Source of the DNA: an uncultured Saprospiraceae bacterium
GTDB taxonomy: Bacteria > Bacteroidota > Bacteroidia > Chitinophagales > Saprospiraceae
Assembly (NCBI GenBank): GCA_937927575.1
Contig: CALBEE010000130.1
Coordinates: forward strand, 1 to 59,366
Direction: 5' to 3'
DNA: 59,366 nucleotides
Positions 20,312 through 29,167 of this stretch are shown in pieces (the first letter of the stretch is position 1; each line of letters begins with the position of its first letter). The position numbers were made by a program, and so were the translations under genes. The notes beneath the pieces were generated by a model. That model had not been told where the DNA came from and searched no databases. It was given only the letters and a program-made list of their open reading frames with translations.

Positions 20312-20923
20312 ATGAGATTAATATCAATTGTTTTAATGATTTGTGTTCTGCAATCTTGTACTAAAGAAGATGACTTTGATTTTCTTATTCAACATCTAAA
20401 CAACTCACATGATTATACTACATATAGTGTTGATTCGGTAGATAATGCAGTGCTGAGATATGATGATAAAGGTATTGTTATTGATAAACACTGGTTCAAT
20501 GCAGATAATCGTATTTCTCTATATACTACCTACAATAGATTCTTTGAGACTAGTAAAGCGGCTTTTATAGCTCGATTCCGAGATGGAGAAGTTTATAATG
20601 TAGAAGGATATCCACTATATCTTTCATCTGACTTTATAGATAAGAATACTTTAGTGTTGGATACATTAAAAGCATATTTATATGTCGCTAACTCTCCTTT
20701 TTTTCATTCTAATCTAAAAATTCTAAAGACAAATATTTCTAAGGACGAAGTCTATTTAACAGAAAAGCAAAATCCGAATTTCTTTATTTACTATGAAGAT
20801 TATCCTGATTCAACAATTCAAGAGATGGACTATGGTTTTTATACTACTATAAGATCATCAAATTTTGAAATTATAGACTCATTGAATTTTAATGTAACAT
20901 TACATAAGAAGGCAGCTAAATGA
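20312..20923 (+). CDS. Hypothetical lipoprotein
   Basis: 203 residues; signal peptide with lipobox LQSC (Cys16), followed by an acidic TKEDDFDF stretch. The mature part has no motif I know. It is the last gene of the toxin/immunity stretch on this strand, 175 bases after the MORN lipoprotein. By position it could be a third immunity protein, but nothing in the sequence itself shows that. Confidence 0.6.
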   Translation: MRLISIVLMICVLQSCTKEDDFDFLIQHLNNSHDYTTYSVDSVDNAVLRYDDKGIVIDKHWFNADNRISLYTTYNRFFETSKAAFIARFRDGEVYNVEGYPLYLSSDFIDKNTLVLDTLKAYLYVANSPFFHSNLKILKTNISKDEVYLTEKQNPNFFIYYEDYPDSTIQEMDYGFYTTIRSSNFEIIDSLNFNVTLHKKAAK

Positions 20924-21187
20924 TTGGATGTTTTTTGATAAGCCGCTACCGAACACATCAAACTTGATTGGAATGTCTGTTGACTTATATTCAATATTTA
21001 ATATGAAAGAAAATCGTTATAAGTACAGTAATTATGAATTACGATGATGAAAGTAACTAAAGTATTAATACTTATGCACCGTTATAAATGACAAAGAGAA
21101 ATAAACACTTTAGAAAAACGATCTACTCATTAGAAACTAAGGAGCCATTTAATCTTAAACTTATTCTTAGTCTTAAACTTATTCACA
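20924..21187. other. Intergenic region with a 14-bp direct repeat
   Basis: This non-coding gap lies between convergent genes. TCTTAAACTTATTC occurs at 21153-21166 and again at 21171-21184, right beside the end of bshC. I see no terminator hairpin with a T-run and no RNA gene. Confidence 0.6.
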
Positions 21188-22777
21188 TTACAATTCCATC
21201 ACCACAAAATTCTTATCCAAAGCATCAATGTTTTCTTTCATAATATCTAATAGACGGTCTCCATACATATCATAGTACTGAAAGAAATTATCATGACGCT
21301 CCTGCAATCCGTTATTAGGGAAAAGGCTTGATTTTACTTTGCGGATTTTATTGACTTGTGTCTCTTGTTGTGCTTTGATGGTTCTACGGAGACGTGATTC
21401 TAATTGCTCTATTACCTTAAGTTGCTTACTACCTTCTGCCAAGACTTTACCTTCTAAGGTAGGATCGATTATTTTCGCTCGTTCGGATATAGATTTGAAA
21501 ATATCTTCGACTGATTCTACTTCTTTACTTAGATCTAATTCTACCGAAGATTCAGATTCTATCAAGTCTGCGATCAAGCGATCTTCATTTTTAAATACGT
21601 TTTCAATACTAATATTGAGCTTGGACATGTTCTTCAAATGACTTCCAGTAAGTAACATCGCTGATGCTCTACGAATCAAAATGGGGTAGAAAACTCCAAA
21701 AGATTCAAACTGAGATTTTCGTTCTATCCAGTAAGCCAATTCTCCGCCGCCGCCGATATAAGCCAAGTTAGGTAGAATCGTTTCTTGATAAAGAGGCCGC
21801 ATGATGACATTGGGAGAAAAGCGTTCTGGATGATTATCTAATTCGCCTAATATTTCTTTTTCAGTAAATGACAATGCTGTATTGACTACCTTATACACAC
21901 CATTTTCTAGCTCTATACGTTCTCTTGATCCATCCTGTAAATAAAATAGATTTATATCTCTGGCAAAAGCTTGAGACTTGTATCCTAATGCTTCGATTTC
22001 AGATTGGGCATTTTGCACAAGTGGTGCACTGTTTTGCTCCAATAGCTCTTTACGCATCATTGGGGCAAAAGCTGATTTCAGCGCCTTATGGTCAGGATTT
22101 AGTATTACCAATCCATATTTGCCAAATATGCTGTGTACCAATCGAGTGGTCATCTCAGCGTAAGTATGACTATTATCGTAAGCGTCTCGAATCCATTGCT
22201 TAGCTTGTTGAGCATCTTCTTTATCACTAAGTATTTCTTCTAAAGCTTTTATCGCTTCATCTATACCTTCGAGATTCATTCTTCCTACGGATCCGCCTTT
22301 GTCTTGTTGCCATTCGATGGTCTTACTATACACCTTACATTTATTCACTTCATCAAAGTCATGATCCTCACCACCACTGATAAATACGGGAACAAAATCA
22401 TAGGCTGGATGAACCACTTTAAGTTGCTCCGCCATATTTATAGCTGAGAAAATCTTAATAATATAATATAATGGTCCTGTAAAAAGTACAGGCTGATGCG
22501 CAGTGATGACTGTAAATGTGTTTTCTGATTCTAAAAGGTTGATGTTTCGTAACGATAAGGCATTATCCGGAAGATCTTTGTATTGCTCCTTTAATACACC
22601 TACTAGCAGCTTTCTGTCAACCTGATATTGCTTGCGATCTTCTAGAGCTTGTGCAAAAGAAGCTAATTCTGGTTTATACTTTATAAGACTTTCAAATGGA
22701 TTATTTTCTGACTGATACGCCTTATCTCTATCTGAAAGTTGAGGTACATCAGCGAAGCCTATTTTATGTATAGCCAT
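21188..22777 (-). CDS. bshC: Bacillithiol biosynthesis cysteine-adding enzyme BshC
   Basis: 529 residues, the usual size of BshC. It performs the last step of bacillithiol synthesis, adding cysteine to glucosaminyl-malate in the cytoplasm. Recognisable family stretches: TAHQPVLFTGPLYYIIK near 95-111 and FVPVFISGGEDHDFDEVN near 128-145, the conserved Rossmann-like core with the EDHDFDE motif, plus GGGGELAYW near 343. A C-terminal coiled coil is present. It stands alone, convergent with the toxin locus. Its presence implies bacillithiol as a low-molecular-weight thiol. The start MAIHKIGF is the only good one. Confidence 0.9.
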   Translation of the reverse strand: MAIHKIGFADVPQLSDRDKAYQSENNPFESLIKYKPELASFAQALEDRKQYQVDRKLLVGVLKEQYKDLPDNALSLRNINLLESENTFTVITAHQPVLFTGPLYYIIKIFSAINMAEQLKVVHPAYDFVPVFISGGEDHDFDEVNKCKVYSKTIEWQQDKGGSVGRMNLEGIDEAIKALEEILSDKEDAQQAKQWIRDAYDNSHTYAEMTTRLVHSIFGKYGLVILNPDHKALKSAFAPMMRKELLEQNSAPLVQNAQSEIEALGYKSQAFARDINLFYLQDGSRERIELENGVYKVVNTALSFTEKEILGELDNHPERFSPNVIMRPLYQETILPNLAYIGGGGELAYWIERKSQFESFGVFYPILIRRASAMLLTGSHLKNMSKLNISIENVFKNEDRLIADLIESESSVELDLSKEVESVEDIFKSISERAKIIDPTLEGKVLAEGSKQLKVIEQLESRLRRTIKAQQETQVNKIRKVKSSLFPNNGLQERHDNFFQYYDMYGDRLLDIMKENIDALDKNFVVMEL

Positions 22778-23033
22778 GTTATTAAGTAATCGTTTATAGT
22801 TAGCTAAAGAGCCCTTAACAATAAGACTCTACAGATGGTTGAATATGGGAGGTAAAAGTAATCAATCTATTAAGCGAATAGTAATCTGCGGACATAACAA
22901 TGATTGAATAGTATAAGGTTGTGATGTACGAATGATTTTATAGTTCGATACAAGAATGAAATAATGATGAAAGCTTTCTCATTTATTGATAATAGTATTC
23001 ACACCTTAAATAATTCACTCATTAAGTAATGGA
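22778..23033. other. Divergent intergenic region
   Basis: 256 bases between bshC (minus) and the permease (plus). It should hold promoters for both, but I see no clean TAnnTTTG element on either strand and no RNA gene or clear repeat. Confidence 0.4.
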
Positions 23034-24104
23034 ATGCTACTTTTACTATTGATGTTTCGATACTTCGTAAATAGAATATTTTCTGGTATAGCCGTGATCA
23101 TAGCTGTGGTTATCTTGATAAGTGCGATTATCTATCTAGCACCAGTTGATCCTACGAGATTGAGTTTTGGACAGCGATCAGATGACGCCACGGTAGAAGC
23201 AAGAAGAAAGCAATTGGGATTGGATCTTCCACTGTATCAGCAAATGGGAAGATACTTAGCGGATATTTCTCCTATATCGAAGATAGATAATCATTATGCG
23301 GATCAGTACGAGGTAGTAGGTATAATTAATAAAGGGAAGCAAACTAGTTGGGTGGTCAAAAAGCCATTTTTTAGGTACTCTTATCAGACTGGAAGAAGGG
23401 TTTCGATGATGTTGAGTGAGACCATTCCCAAAACAATAATATTGGCTTTGTCGGCTTTTTTAATTGCTACTATTTTAGGTATTCTCTTTGGTATCATAGC
23501 GGCTTTATACAGAGATTCTAAATTGGATCAATTCATCATTGGATTTTCTACATTAGGATATTCGCTTCCTAGCTACGTGAGTGCAATGGTTTTAGCCTTA
23601 ATCTTTGGCTATTATCTCAAGCATATTACGGGCCTTAATCTTCAAGGTAGTATATATGAGTTGAATGATTTAGGAGATGAAGTAATTGTTTGGAGAAATT
23701 TGATATTACCAGCCATCGCATTAGGTATTCGACCCATAGCTATAGTTACTCAGTTGACGAGATCTGCAATGTTAGATGTATTATCTATGGATTACATCCG
23801 TACGGCAAGGGCTAAAGGATTAGCATTTACTAAAGTGATTTCTGGTCATGCTTTGCGTAATACGATGAATCCTGTGACTACGGCGTTGACAGGATGGTTG
23901 GCATCCTTATTAGCAGGTGCTTTTTTTGTTGAGAATGTATTTAACTTTAAAGGAGTAGGCCAACTCACGGTAGATGCTATGATTAATTATGATGTGCCGG
24001 TATTATTAGCCTGTGTCATATTTATATGTGTAGTATTTGTGCTTTTAAATATAGTGGCAGATGTCCTTTATGTATGGTTGGATCCTAAAGTGAAAATTAG
24101 TTGA
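23034..24104 (+). CDS. ABC transporter permease, OppB/DppB type
   Basis: 356 residues; a second start at 23052 (MFRYFVNRIFSG) fits the family's N-terminus better. Typical layout of peptide/nickel-type permeases: first membrane helix with IYLAPVDPTR, a long periplasmic loop (about 45-115), then five more helices. The cytoplasmic coupling signature is visible at about 245-275 (MDYIRTARAKGLAFTKVI). Such subunits normally pair with a DppC-type permease and ATPases; none is encoded next to it, so the partners must lie elsewhere. The substrate, probably oligopeptides, cannot be told from this subunit. Confidence 0.85.
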   Translation: MLLLLLMFRYFVNRIFSGIAVIIAVVILISAIIYLAPVDPTRLSFGQRSDDATVEARRKQLGLDLPLYQQMGRYLADISPISKIDNHYADQYEVVGIINKGKQTSWVVKKPFFRYSYQTGRRVSMMLSETIPKTIILALSAFLIATILGILFGIIAALYRDSKLDQFIIGFSTLGYSLPSYVSAMVLALIFGYYLKHITGLNLQGSIYELNDLGDEVIVWRNLILPAIALGIRPIAIVTQLTRSAMLDVLSMDYIRTARAKGLAFTKVISGHALRNTMNPVTTALTGWLASLLAGAFFVENVFNFKGVGQLTVDAMINYDVPVLLACVIFICVVFVLLNIVADVLYVWLDPKVKIS

Positions 24105-24108
24105 GCAC

Positions 24109-24135
24109 AAAAAAAGCTCTTAAGGTAAAAGAGCT
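24109..24135 (-). terminator. Rho-independent terminator for the minus-strand gene
   Basis: Inverted repeat AGCTCTT (24115-24121) / AAGAGCT (24129-24135), with an A-run at 24109-24115 that becomes a T-run after the hairpin on the minus strand. It would end transcripts of the outer-membrane gene at 24273-24944, and also lies just past the permease stop. Confidence 0.65.
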
Positions 24136-24184
24136 GAAAGCTGTTACCAACGTAACTTCTTAGGCTAAATCTTTAAAACTGCTT

Positions 24185-24266
24185 CAACACCTTAATACCT
24201 CAACATCTCAACACCTTAAACAGTCAAAATCTTAACATCTAGAGCTTATAACCTAAACACCTTAAC
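24185..24266. repeat. Degenerate short repeats around AACACCTTAA
   Basis: CAACACCTTAA occurs at 24185-24195 and 24209-24219, and AAACACCTTAAC at 24255-24266, with CAACATCT and CTTAACATCT variants between. They fill the gap between convergent genes and are non-coding. A similar ACTAAACACCTTAT stands at 36360-36373. Confidence 0.5.
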
Positions 24267-24272
24267 AGCTAA

Positions 24273-24944
24273 TTATATACCAATAGACGTACTAAAGATG
24301 ATCATGTCAGGAGTACCTTTAAACTTAGATTGTATAGGGCCATAATATATATGATCTCCGATGGAACGGAAAGAACTTTCAAACTTGACATCAAATTTAA
24401 TATGTACTTCACCTAATTGTAGGTCATATCCCACATTACCACTAAATCCAAAACTCAAAGTTCTTGGACGTGGTACATATACATCTTGAAGTTCGATTCC
24501 TCCTTGGTAGTCTCCCAATATATGAAAAACAGGTCCTACGCCTATTCTAAAATTATTAGCATGGATACCTGACAACACTTGGAAATCAATATAATGGAAA
24601 GTCTCGTCGTAATAGATCGTTGGATCATCTTTACCAAAGAAGGACCTTACTTTATATTCATTCTTATATCTATTATATAATAAATCGCCTTCTAACCATA
24701 TATAGCCAAACTTCCTTGAGGCAAACATTCCAACAGATGTGACAGACTTGCTATCTTCTTGTGATACTTCATAGATCAGAAAATCATCTTCATTACCAAC
24801 GACAGTAGTTTCTGGCCTCGTCAATACTTCACCATAACCTATCTTGATACCAAATATAGTTTTGTTAGGATCAGTGATATAAAGCTGTGCTTGCATTCCG
24901 ATTGCTCCAAAAAGCAAAGCCAGAAGTATAATATGTTTTTTCAT
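24273..24944 (-). CDS. Outer-membrane beta-barrel-like protein
   Basis: 223 residues with a signal peptide ending MQAQ. The mature part alternates short aromatic/hydrophobic strands (FGIKIGYGEV, IWLEGDLLYNRY, FRIGVGPVFHI, LSFGFSGNVGYDLQL, HIKFDVKFESS) and ends in STSIGI, as in small outer-membrane barrels of Bacteroidota. Function is unknown. It stands alone on the minus strand and has its own terminator. Confidence 0.6.
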   Translation of the reverse strand: MKKHIILLALLFGAIGMQAQLYITDPNKTIFGIKIGYGEVLTRPETTVVGNEDDFLIYEVSQEDSKSVTSVGMFASRKFGYIWLEGDLLYNRYKNEYKVRSFFGKDDPTIYYDETFHYIDFQVLSGIHANNFRIGVGPVFHILGDYQGGIELQDVYVPRPRTLSFGFSGNVGYDLQLGEVHIKFDVKFESSFRSIGDHIYYGPIQSKFKGTPDMIIFSTSIGI

Positions 24945-25097
24945 ATGGTGTAAATATAGGAGCTTTGTAACATCTAATGTAACATCCTAGCGGACAAAGA
25001 GTTGTTAGTCCGTTGCAAGCTATCATTGACATTCATAGGTTAGACTCCCTTATGACAAATTATGCTGCCTAATTATCTATATATTAAAATAATTCAT

Positions 25098-25127
25098 ATT
25101 GATAATGGGGATCATTGATTACATTTG
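25098..25127 (+). promoter_or_regulatory. Bacteroidota promoter of purM
   Basis: ATTG at 25098-25101 and TACATTTG (TAnnTTTG) at 25120-25127, spacing 18. It places the transcript start a few bases before ATG 25145 and rules out the TTG at 25115 as the purM start. Confidence 0.65.
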
Positions 25128-25144
25128 CGATTCAACACAAAACT

Positions 25145-26335
25145 ATGAGTCACGACGATAATAATATGAGGTATGCACAGCGTGGAGTCTCCGCTAATAA
25201 GGAGGATGTACATGCGGCTATCAAAGGTCTGGATAAAGGACTTTACCCTCATGCCTTCTGTAAGATTTTGCCTGATGTTGTAGCAGGTAGTGCAGATTAT
25301 GTCAATCTCATGCATGCGGATACAGCTGGAACTAAGACATCTTTAGCTTACATGTATTGGAAAGAAACGGGTGATCTTTCAGTTTGGGAAGGGATCGTCC
25401 AAGATAGTATCGTCATGAATATAGACGACATGGCTTGTGTAGGTTGCGTAGATAATATCATATTAAGCAGCACGATCGGTCGAAATAAAAAATTGATTGA
25501 TGGAGAAGTTATCAAAACGATCATTCAATACACTCAAAAGTTTGCAGATCAAATGAGTAATCATGGCGTTAATTTGCATCTTGCTGGTGGGGAGACTGCT
25601 GACGTAGGAGATATAGTCCGTACGATTGATGTAGGTTTTACAGCTTTCGCCAGAATGAAAAAGTCCGAAGTTATTGATAGTAATATATCTCCAGGTGATT
25701 ACATTGTAGGTTTGGCTTCTTATGGTCAAAGTACCTACGAGTCAGATTATAACGGTGGCATGGGATCTAATGGATTGACATCTGCTAGACATGACGTATT
25801 TGATCATGAGTATGCGTCTAAATACCCTGATAGCTTTGATCATCATACGGCAGATGATTTAGTGTATGTAGGTAGCAAAAAGTTAACTGATGTTACTAAT
25901 GTAGATGGTGACTGGCTACATATTGGAAAAATGGTTTTATCTCCGACTCGTACTTTTTTGCCAATACTAAAACAGGTGGTAGATAATCATAGAGCAAATA
26001 TCAATGCTATGATTCATTGCACTGGTGGAGCACATACTAAAGTACTGAAGTTCCTCAAGCAAGATGTTCGCATAGTCAAGGATAATCTCCTAGAAACGCC
26101 GCCTCTATTTAGGATGATTCATAATGAATCTGGTATTCCGCATAAAGAAATGTATCAAGTATTTAATATGGGTACTAGACTCGAAGTGTATTGCAAAGAC
26201 AAGACCGCTGCTGACGAAATTGTAGCGATTTCAAAATCCTTTAATGTAGATGCTCAAATCATAGGCAGGGTAGAGGCAGCTGATAAAAGCAGCGTTGAAG
26301 TGAAGAGTGAATTTGGTGAATTTACTTATCACTAA
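25145..26335 (+). CDS. purM: Phosphoribosylformylglycinamidine cyclo-ligase (AIR synthetase)
   Basis: 396 residues from ATG 25145; an in-frame TTG at 25115 lies inside the promoter. PurM makes aminoimidazole ribonucleotide from FGAM with ATP in purine synthesis. Motifs in order: MRYAQRGVS with the Gly-rich N-terminal segment, LMHADTAGTK near 58-67, MNIDDMACVG near 92-101, LAGGETADVGD near 146-156, the insertion MGSNGLTSARHD near 205-216, and IHCTGGAHTKVLKF near 297-310 (canonical PurM has TGGG here). It is longer than the ~345-residue E. coli enzyme, as usual in Bacteroidota. It overlaps the next gene by one base. Confidence 0.92.
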   Translation: MSHDDNNMRYAQRGVSANKEDVHAAIKGLDKGLYPHAFCKILPDVVAGSADYVNLMHADTAGTKTSLAYMYWKETGDLSVWEGIVQDSIVMNIDDMACVGCVDNIILSSTIGRNKKLIDGEVIKTIIQYTQKFADQMSNHGVNLHLAGGETADVGDIVRTIDVGFTAFARMKKSEVIDSNISPGDYIVGLASYGQSTYESDYNGGMGSNGLTSARHDVFDHEYASKYPDSFDHHTADDLVYVGSKKLTDVTNVDGDWLHIGKMVLSPTRTFLPILKQVVDNHRANINAMIHCTGGAHTKVLKFLKQDVRIVKDNLLETPPLFRMIHNESGIPHKEMYQVFNMGTRLEVYCKDKTAADEIVAISKSFNVDAQIIGRVEAADKSSVEVKSEFGEFTYH

Positions 26336-26649
26336 TGTTGCAAACTATAGTTCATTATAGTCTTCATTTTGTATTTCCTGGAGTATTAGCATATACTTTT
26401 TTTCGAGATCAATGGAAAAAAGCATGGCTGATAATGATCGCTACCATGTTAGTTGATCTAGATCACTTATTGGCAGATCCAATTTTCGATCCCACAAGGT
26501 GTAGTGTGGGGTATCATGTTTTGCATAGCTATTTTGCGATTGCTTGTTATATTATTCTACTAGCTTTTCGCAAATGGCGAATCATTGCGGTAGGTTTATT
26601 ATTTCATATGTTGACGGATAGTATTGATTGTTGGATGATGAATCTATAG
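26335..26649 (+). CDS. DUF6122 family membrane protein
   Basis: 104 residues, three to four membrane helices, with conserved-looking polar residues in the membrane: HYSLHF, MLVDLDHLLADPIFDP and FHMLTDSIDC. The LVDLDHLLADP motif is typical of the DUF6122 family, whose role is unknown. The ATG shares a base with the purM stop (TAATG), so the two are translated together. No functional link with purine synthesis is known. Confidence 0.7.
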   Translation: MLQTIVHYSLHFVFPGVLAYTFFRDQWKKAWLIMIATMLVDLDHLLADPIFDPTRCSVGYHVLHSYFAIACYIILLAFRKWRIIAVGLLFHMLTDSIDCWMMNL

Positions 26650-26667
26650 AATATTAGGGTTGTAGGC

Positions 26668-26700
26668 AAAAAAAATGCAAAGCTGAAGTAGCTTGCATTT
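26668..26700 (-). terminator. Terminator hairpin between convergent genes
   Basis: AAATGCAAAGCT (26673-26684) pairs with AGCTTGCATTT (26690-26700) with one bulged A. An A-run at 26668-26675 becomes the T-tail on the minus strand, so it mainly ends the 70-residue minus-strand gene; it may also act on the plus strand. Confidence 0.6.
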
Positions 26701-26723
26701 ATGTGTATAGATAATTTTATACT

Positions 26724-26936
26724 CTATGTTGTTGCTTCGCCTTCAGTTTCTTCTTCACTAGCTGGCATAAGTAAAAAGAGCGCTGCACCTATTATTACTA
26801 ATCCGATTCTTATCGCCCAACCTGTAGTTGCTCCCCAGTTATCTATCCACATGAGTATGGATAAATTGCGATCCATATAATTCAGTACGATAGATATAAT
26901 TCCCCCTAAGGCAAGATACATTCCTAATGATTTCAT
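26724..26936 (-). CDS. Small two-helix membrane protein
   Basis: 70 residues. Two hydrophobic segments (MYLALGGIISIVLNYM and WAIRIGLVIIGAALFLLM) and an acidic tail (EEETEGEATT). I do not recognise the family. It lies 84 bases after the gene at 27021-27410 and may be co-transcribed with it or have its own promoter. A hairpin follows it. Confidence 0.55.
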   Translation of the reverse strand: MKSLGMYLALGGIISIVLNYMDRNLSILMWIDNWGATTGWAIRIGLVIIGAALFLLMPASEEETEGEATT

Positions 26937-27020
26937 ATTGTTTTGATTTTGGTCTACAGAAATTCTGCTTCACTAAGATATTAAAAAATATGATTTCGGC
27001 ATTTTGATTGGGTTGAAATT

Positions 27021-27410
27021 TCATTCTAAAATTTCTAGGATCTTTCCAAAGGCATCTCCTAAGCCTTCAAATACATCACCTAATTCTAACCATGACATAT
27101 CGAGATCGATTTCTGTTGATGTTCCCCAGTCTGAGAGTGAGCTGCTAGATAGCTCTTTTGCAGCCTCAGCTTTGAGTTCTAAATATCTGGCAGATGACGA
27201 GCTAAATGCTTCGATGAAATCTACTGCCGTTAAAAAGAAAGAGGATGACATTTCTAATAATTCAGAGGCTACCTCAATGCTGTCCCAAATGGATGACTCA
27301 GATACTTTTTTTTGTGCCTTTTGCAATTGTTCCTTAGTATAAAATTTTTGCTTTCCATTTGACTCTACAAGTGCCTTTCCTACTGATTTTAAGTATTCAT
27401 TCTTATCCAT
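27021..27410 (-). CDS. Unknown acidic protein next to dynamin-like GTPase
   Basis: 129 residues, no signal peptide. The start MDKNEYLKSVGKALVE is helical, followed by a Lys/Gln-rich amphipathic helix and a hydrophobic-leaning Ser-rich middle (EMSSSFFLTAVDFIEAFSSSS). The C-terminus, with LELGDVFEGLGDAFGKILEILE split by glycines, looks like an amphipathic helix that could touch membrane. It starts 11 bases after the GTPase stop, so it is very likely made with the GTPase and may be its partner. I do not know the family. Confidence 0.6.
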   Translation of the reverse strand: MDKNEYLKSVGKALVESNGKQKFYTKEQLQKAQKKVSESSIWDSIEVASELLEMSSSFFLTAVDFIEAFSSSSARYLELKAEAAKELSSSSLSDWGTSTEIDLDMSWLELGDVFEGLGDAFGKILEILE

Positions 27411-27421
27411 GGATTAAACTA

Positions 27422-29155
27422 TTAACTGACCATTTTGGTGACTTCGATTTTAGCATTATTTAAAGAACTAGAAATTTCATCTCTTAACCCTTCTAACTTA
27501 TTTAGTGTTTTCTCCTCATGATCCAACAGCCGATCCAACTCAAAAAAGTTATCGTCAATTCTTCGTTTTATACGCTCCGTATAGTCATTGAGTTTGGCCG
27601 TAATTTCTTTTTCTAAAGTATCTCTACCTTTTGCTATTTCTCCTTCAAATTGACGCAGAATTTTACCTTTGTTCAATCCCAAAGTAATCCCTGCAAAACC
27701 AATTCCAACTGCCGTTAAGATCCCACCAGTAATATCGAATACAGCTCCAGGTAATACCGTAGATAATACAATTCCCACTACTGCAATGCCACCTCCAGTG
27801 GCTAACTTAGGGGTAACACTGCCACCTTCATTCGCTAAACTTTCATCATAGAAGTTTTCACTGTTTTTCATGAAATCAGAAAATGACTGCTGCAGATCTC
27901 TCAATACATTAGCTCTACGCTCTGCAATATCTGCGAATATTTCGTCATTATTTCTAAGTACCGTTTCGCTATCCTTAATTCTATTGTCGACTAATTTACC
28001 CATCATTTGAATATTGTCAGCTACGTCGATAATTCCATTTTGTAGTTTATCTTTAAGTGTAGTATTCAGTTCGTATTCAAATGCTTTGGTTTCGTTCGCT
28101 AGCCAATCTTTTAGATTTTGATTAGTGCCAAATACAGAAGAGAATGACCTTTTGATCACATTGGTAAATGATAATCCAGATTCTAAATTGTCGGAACTTT
28201 TATTAGTGATTCGATCATAACTTGCTAGAAGATTTTCGAGAAGTGTATTGATTTGTTTCTTAGTTTTTCCTTCTTGGATATCTAAAGTTTCTCTGATGTC
28301 AGTTCTGAAAATAGTATCCTTCTCCCATTGTTTTTTTCTAAGTGTTAAACTAGCGTCTATCTTTTCATTAATAGATTTAGCAGTTTCTATTTTATTGAGA
28401 ATCTTAAGGTATGGCGCTTTACCACCAGTTATATTTGTAGTGATATATTCTTTTAGAGGAATAAAGCCTGATCCCACTATATCTCCATCTATTTGTTGCT
28501 TGGCTGATACATCATAAACTTTAGGTTGGGCAATACCTTTTTTAATAGCATGGTCCTTTACTCCTTGTATATTGATAGCAAGATCATCATCTTCCATCAA
28601 ATCTTTTTGCTGTAGGACGAAGATGATATTTCGTTTCCATTCATCATTGATATAATCGAAAAACTCCCAAGCAGATTGGCGATAAGGATTTTTGGATTCG
28701 AATACAAATACGATCAAATCCGCGTGAGGAATAAAACGTTCTGTAATTTCTTGATGGTGATCTACTATAGTATTAGTACCTGGTGTATCTACTATGCATA
28801 TGTCCTTTAAAATCTCTATCGGTTGATATATTTTCTTGAGATATGGATTGACTTCCTCTATTCGTTCTGCACCATAAAGTATTTGCTGAATAGTGTCTGT
28901 CATAGGCATGGGAGCCACCTTGGCAATCTCCTTATCTCGAGCATCTAATAGCGCATTAATAAAACTACTTTTTCCAGCTTTTACTTCACCTACAATGACA
29001 AACATAAATGGTGCACCTAATTGTATCTGTACGTCTTCTACAGTTTGTTGTAAGCCTTTATGTTCTATGATTCGTGTAAAATCATGCAATTTATCTACTG
29101 CTGATTCTAGCTCTTGATGTATATGACTCAGTTTAGGATCTACTATTTGCTCCAT
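27422..29155 (-). CDS. Bacterial dynamin-like GTPase
   Basis: 577 residues. GTPase motifs: G1 GEVKAGKSS near 55-63, G2 Thr in PMPMT near 85, G3 DTPG near 123-126. The G4 position reads QQKD (near 182-185) instead of the usual N/TKxD, keeping only the Asp. A helical stalk follows, with two adjacent hydrophobic segments near 447-495 (GIAVVGIVLSTVLPGAVF and ILTAVGIGFAGITL) acting as a membrane-inserting paddle, then coiled coil to the end. Such proteins remodel or protect membranes; some take part in stress or phage defence. It sits between WbqC (12-base gap) and the unknown 129-residue gene (11-base gap). Confidence 0.85.
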   Translation of the reverse strand: MEQIVDPKLSHIHQELESAVDKLHDFTRIIEHKGLQQTVEDVQIQLGAPFMFVIVGEVKAGKSSFINALLDARDKEIAKVAPMPMTDTIQQILYGAERIEEVNPYLKKIYQPIEILKDICIVDTPGTNTIVDHHQEITERFIPHADLIVFVFESKNPYRQSAWEFFDYINDEWKRNIIFVLQQKDLMEDDDLAINIQGVKDHAIKKGIAQPKVYDVSAKQQIDGDIVGSGFIPLKEYITTNITGGKAPYLKILNKIETAKSINEKIDASLTLRKKQWEKDTIFRTDIRETLDIQEGKTKKQINTLLENLLASYDRITNKSSDNLESGLSFTNVIKRSFSSVFGTNQNLKDWLANETKAFEYELNTTLKDKLQNGIIDVADNIQMMGKLVDNRIKDSETVLRNNDEIFADIAERRANVLRDLQQSFSDFMKNSENFYDESLANEGGSVTPKLATGGGIAVVGIVLSTVLPGAVFDITGGILTAVGIGFAGITLGLNKGKILRQFEGEIAKGRDTLEKEITAKLNDYTERIKRRIDDNFFELDRLLDHEEKTLNKLEGLRDEISSSLNNAKIEVTKMVS

Positions 29156-29167
29156 GTATGACTTTGC

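Noticed and set aside
20149-20364. 71-codon frame between the two lipoproteins
   Set aside because: GTG start, overlaps the real lipoprotein gene by 53 bases, no domain or signal; its frame is probably accidental.
24995-25016. CGGAC...GTCCG inverted repeat upstream of purM
   Set aside because: Only a five-base stem with a long loop; no riboswitch or operator recognised.
25115-25144. TTG start adding ten residues to purM
   Set aside because: It lies inside or before the promoter -7 element, so it would not be transcribed from it.
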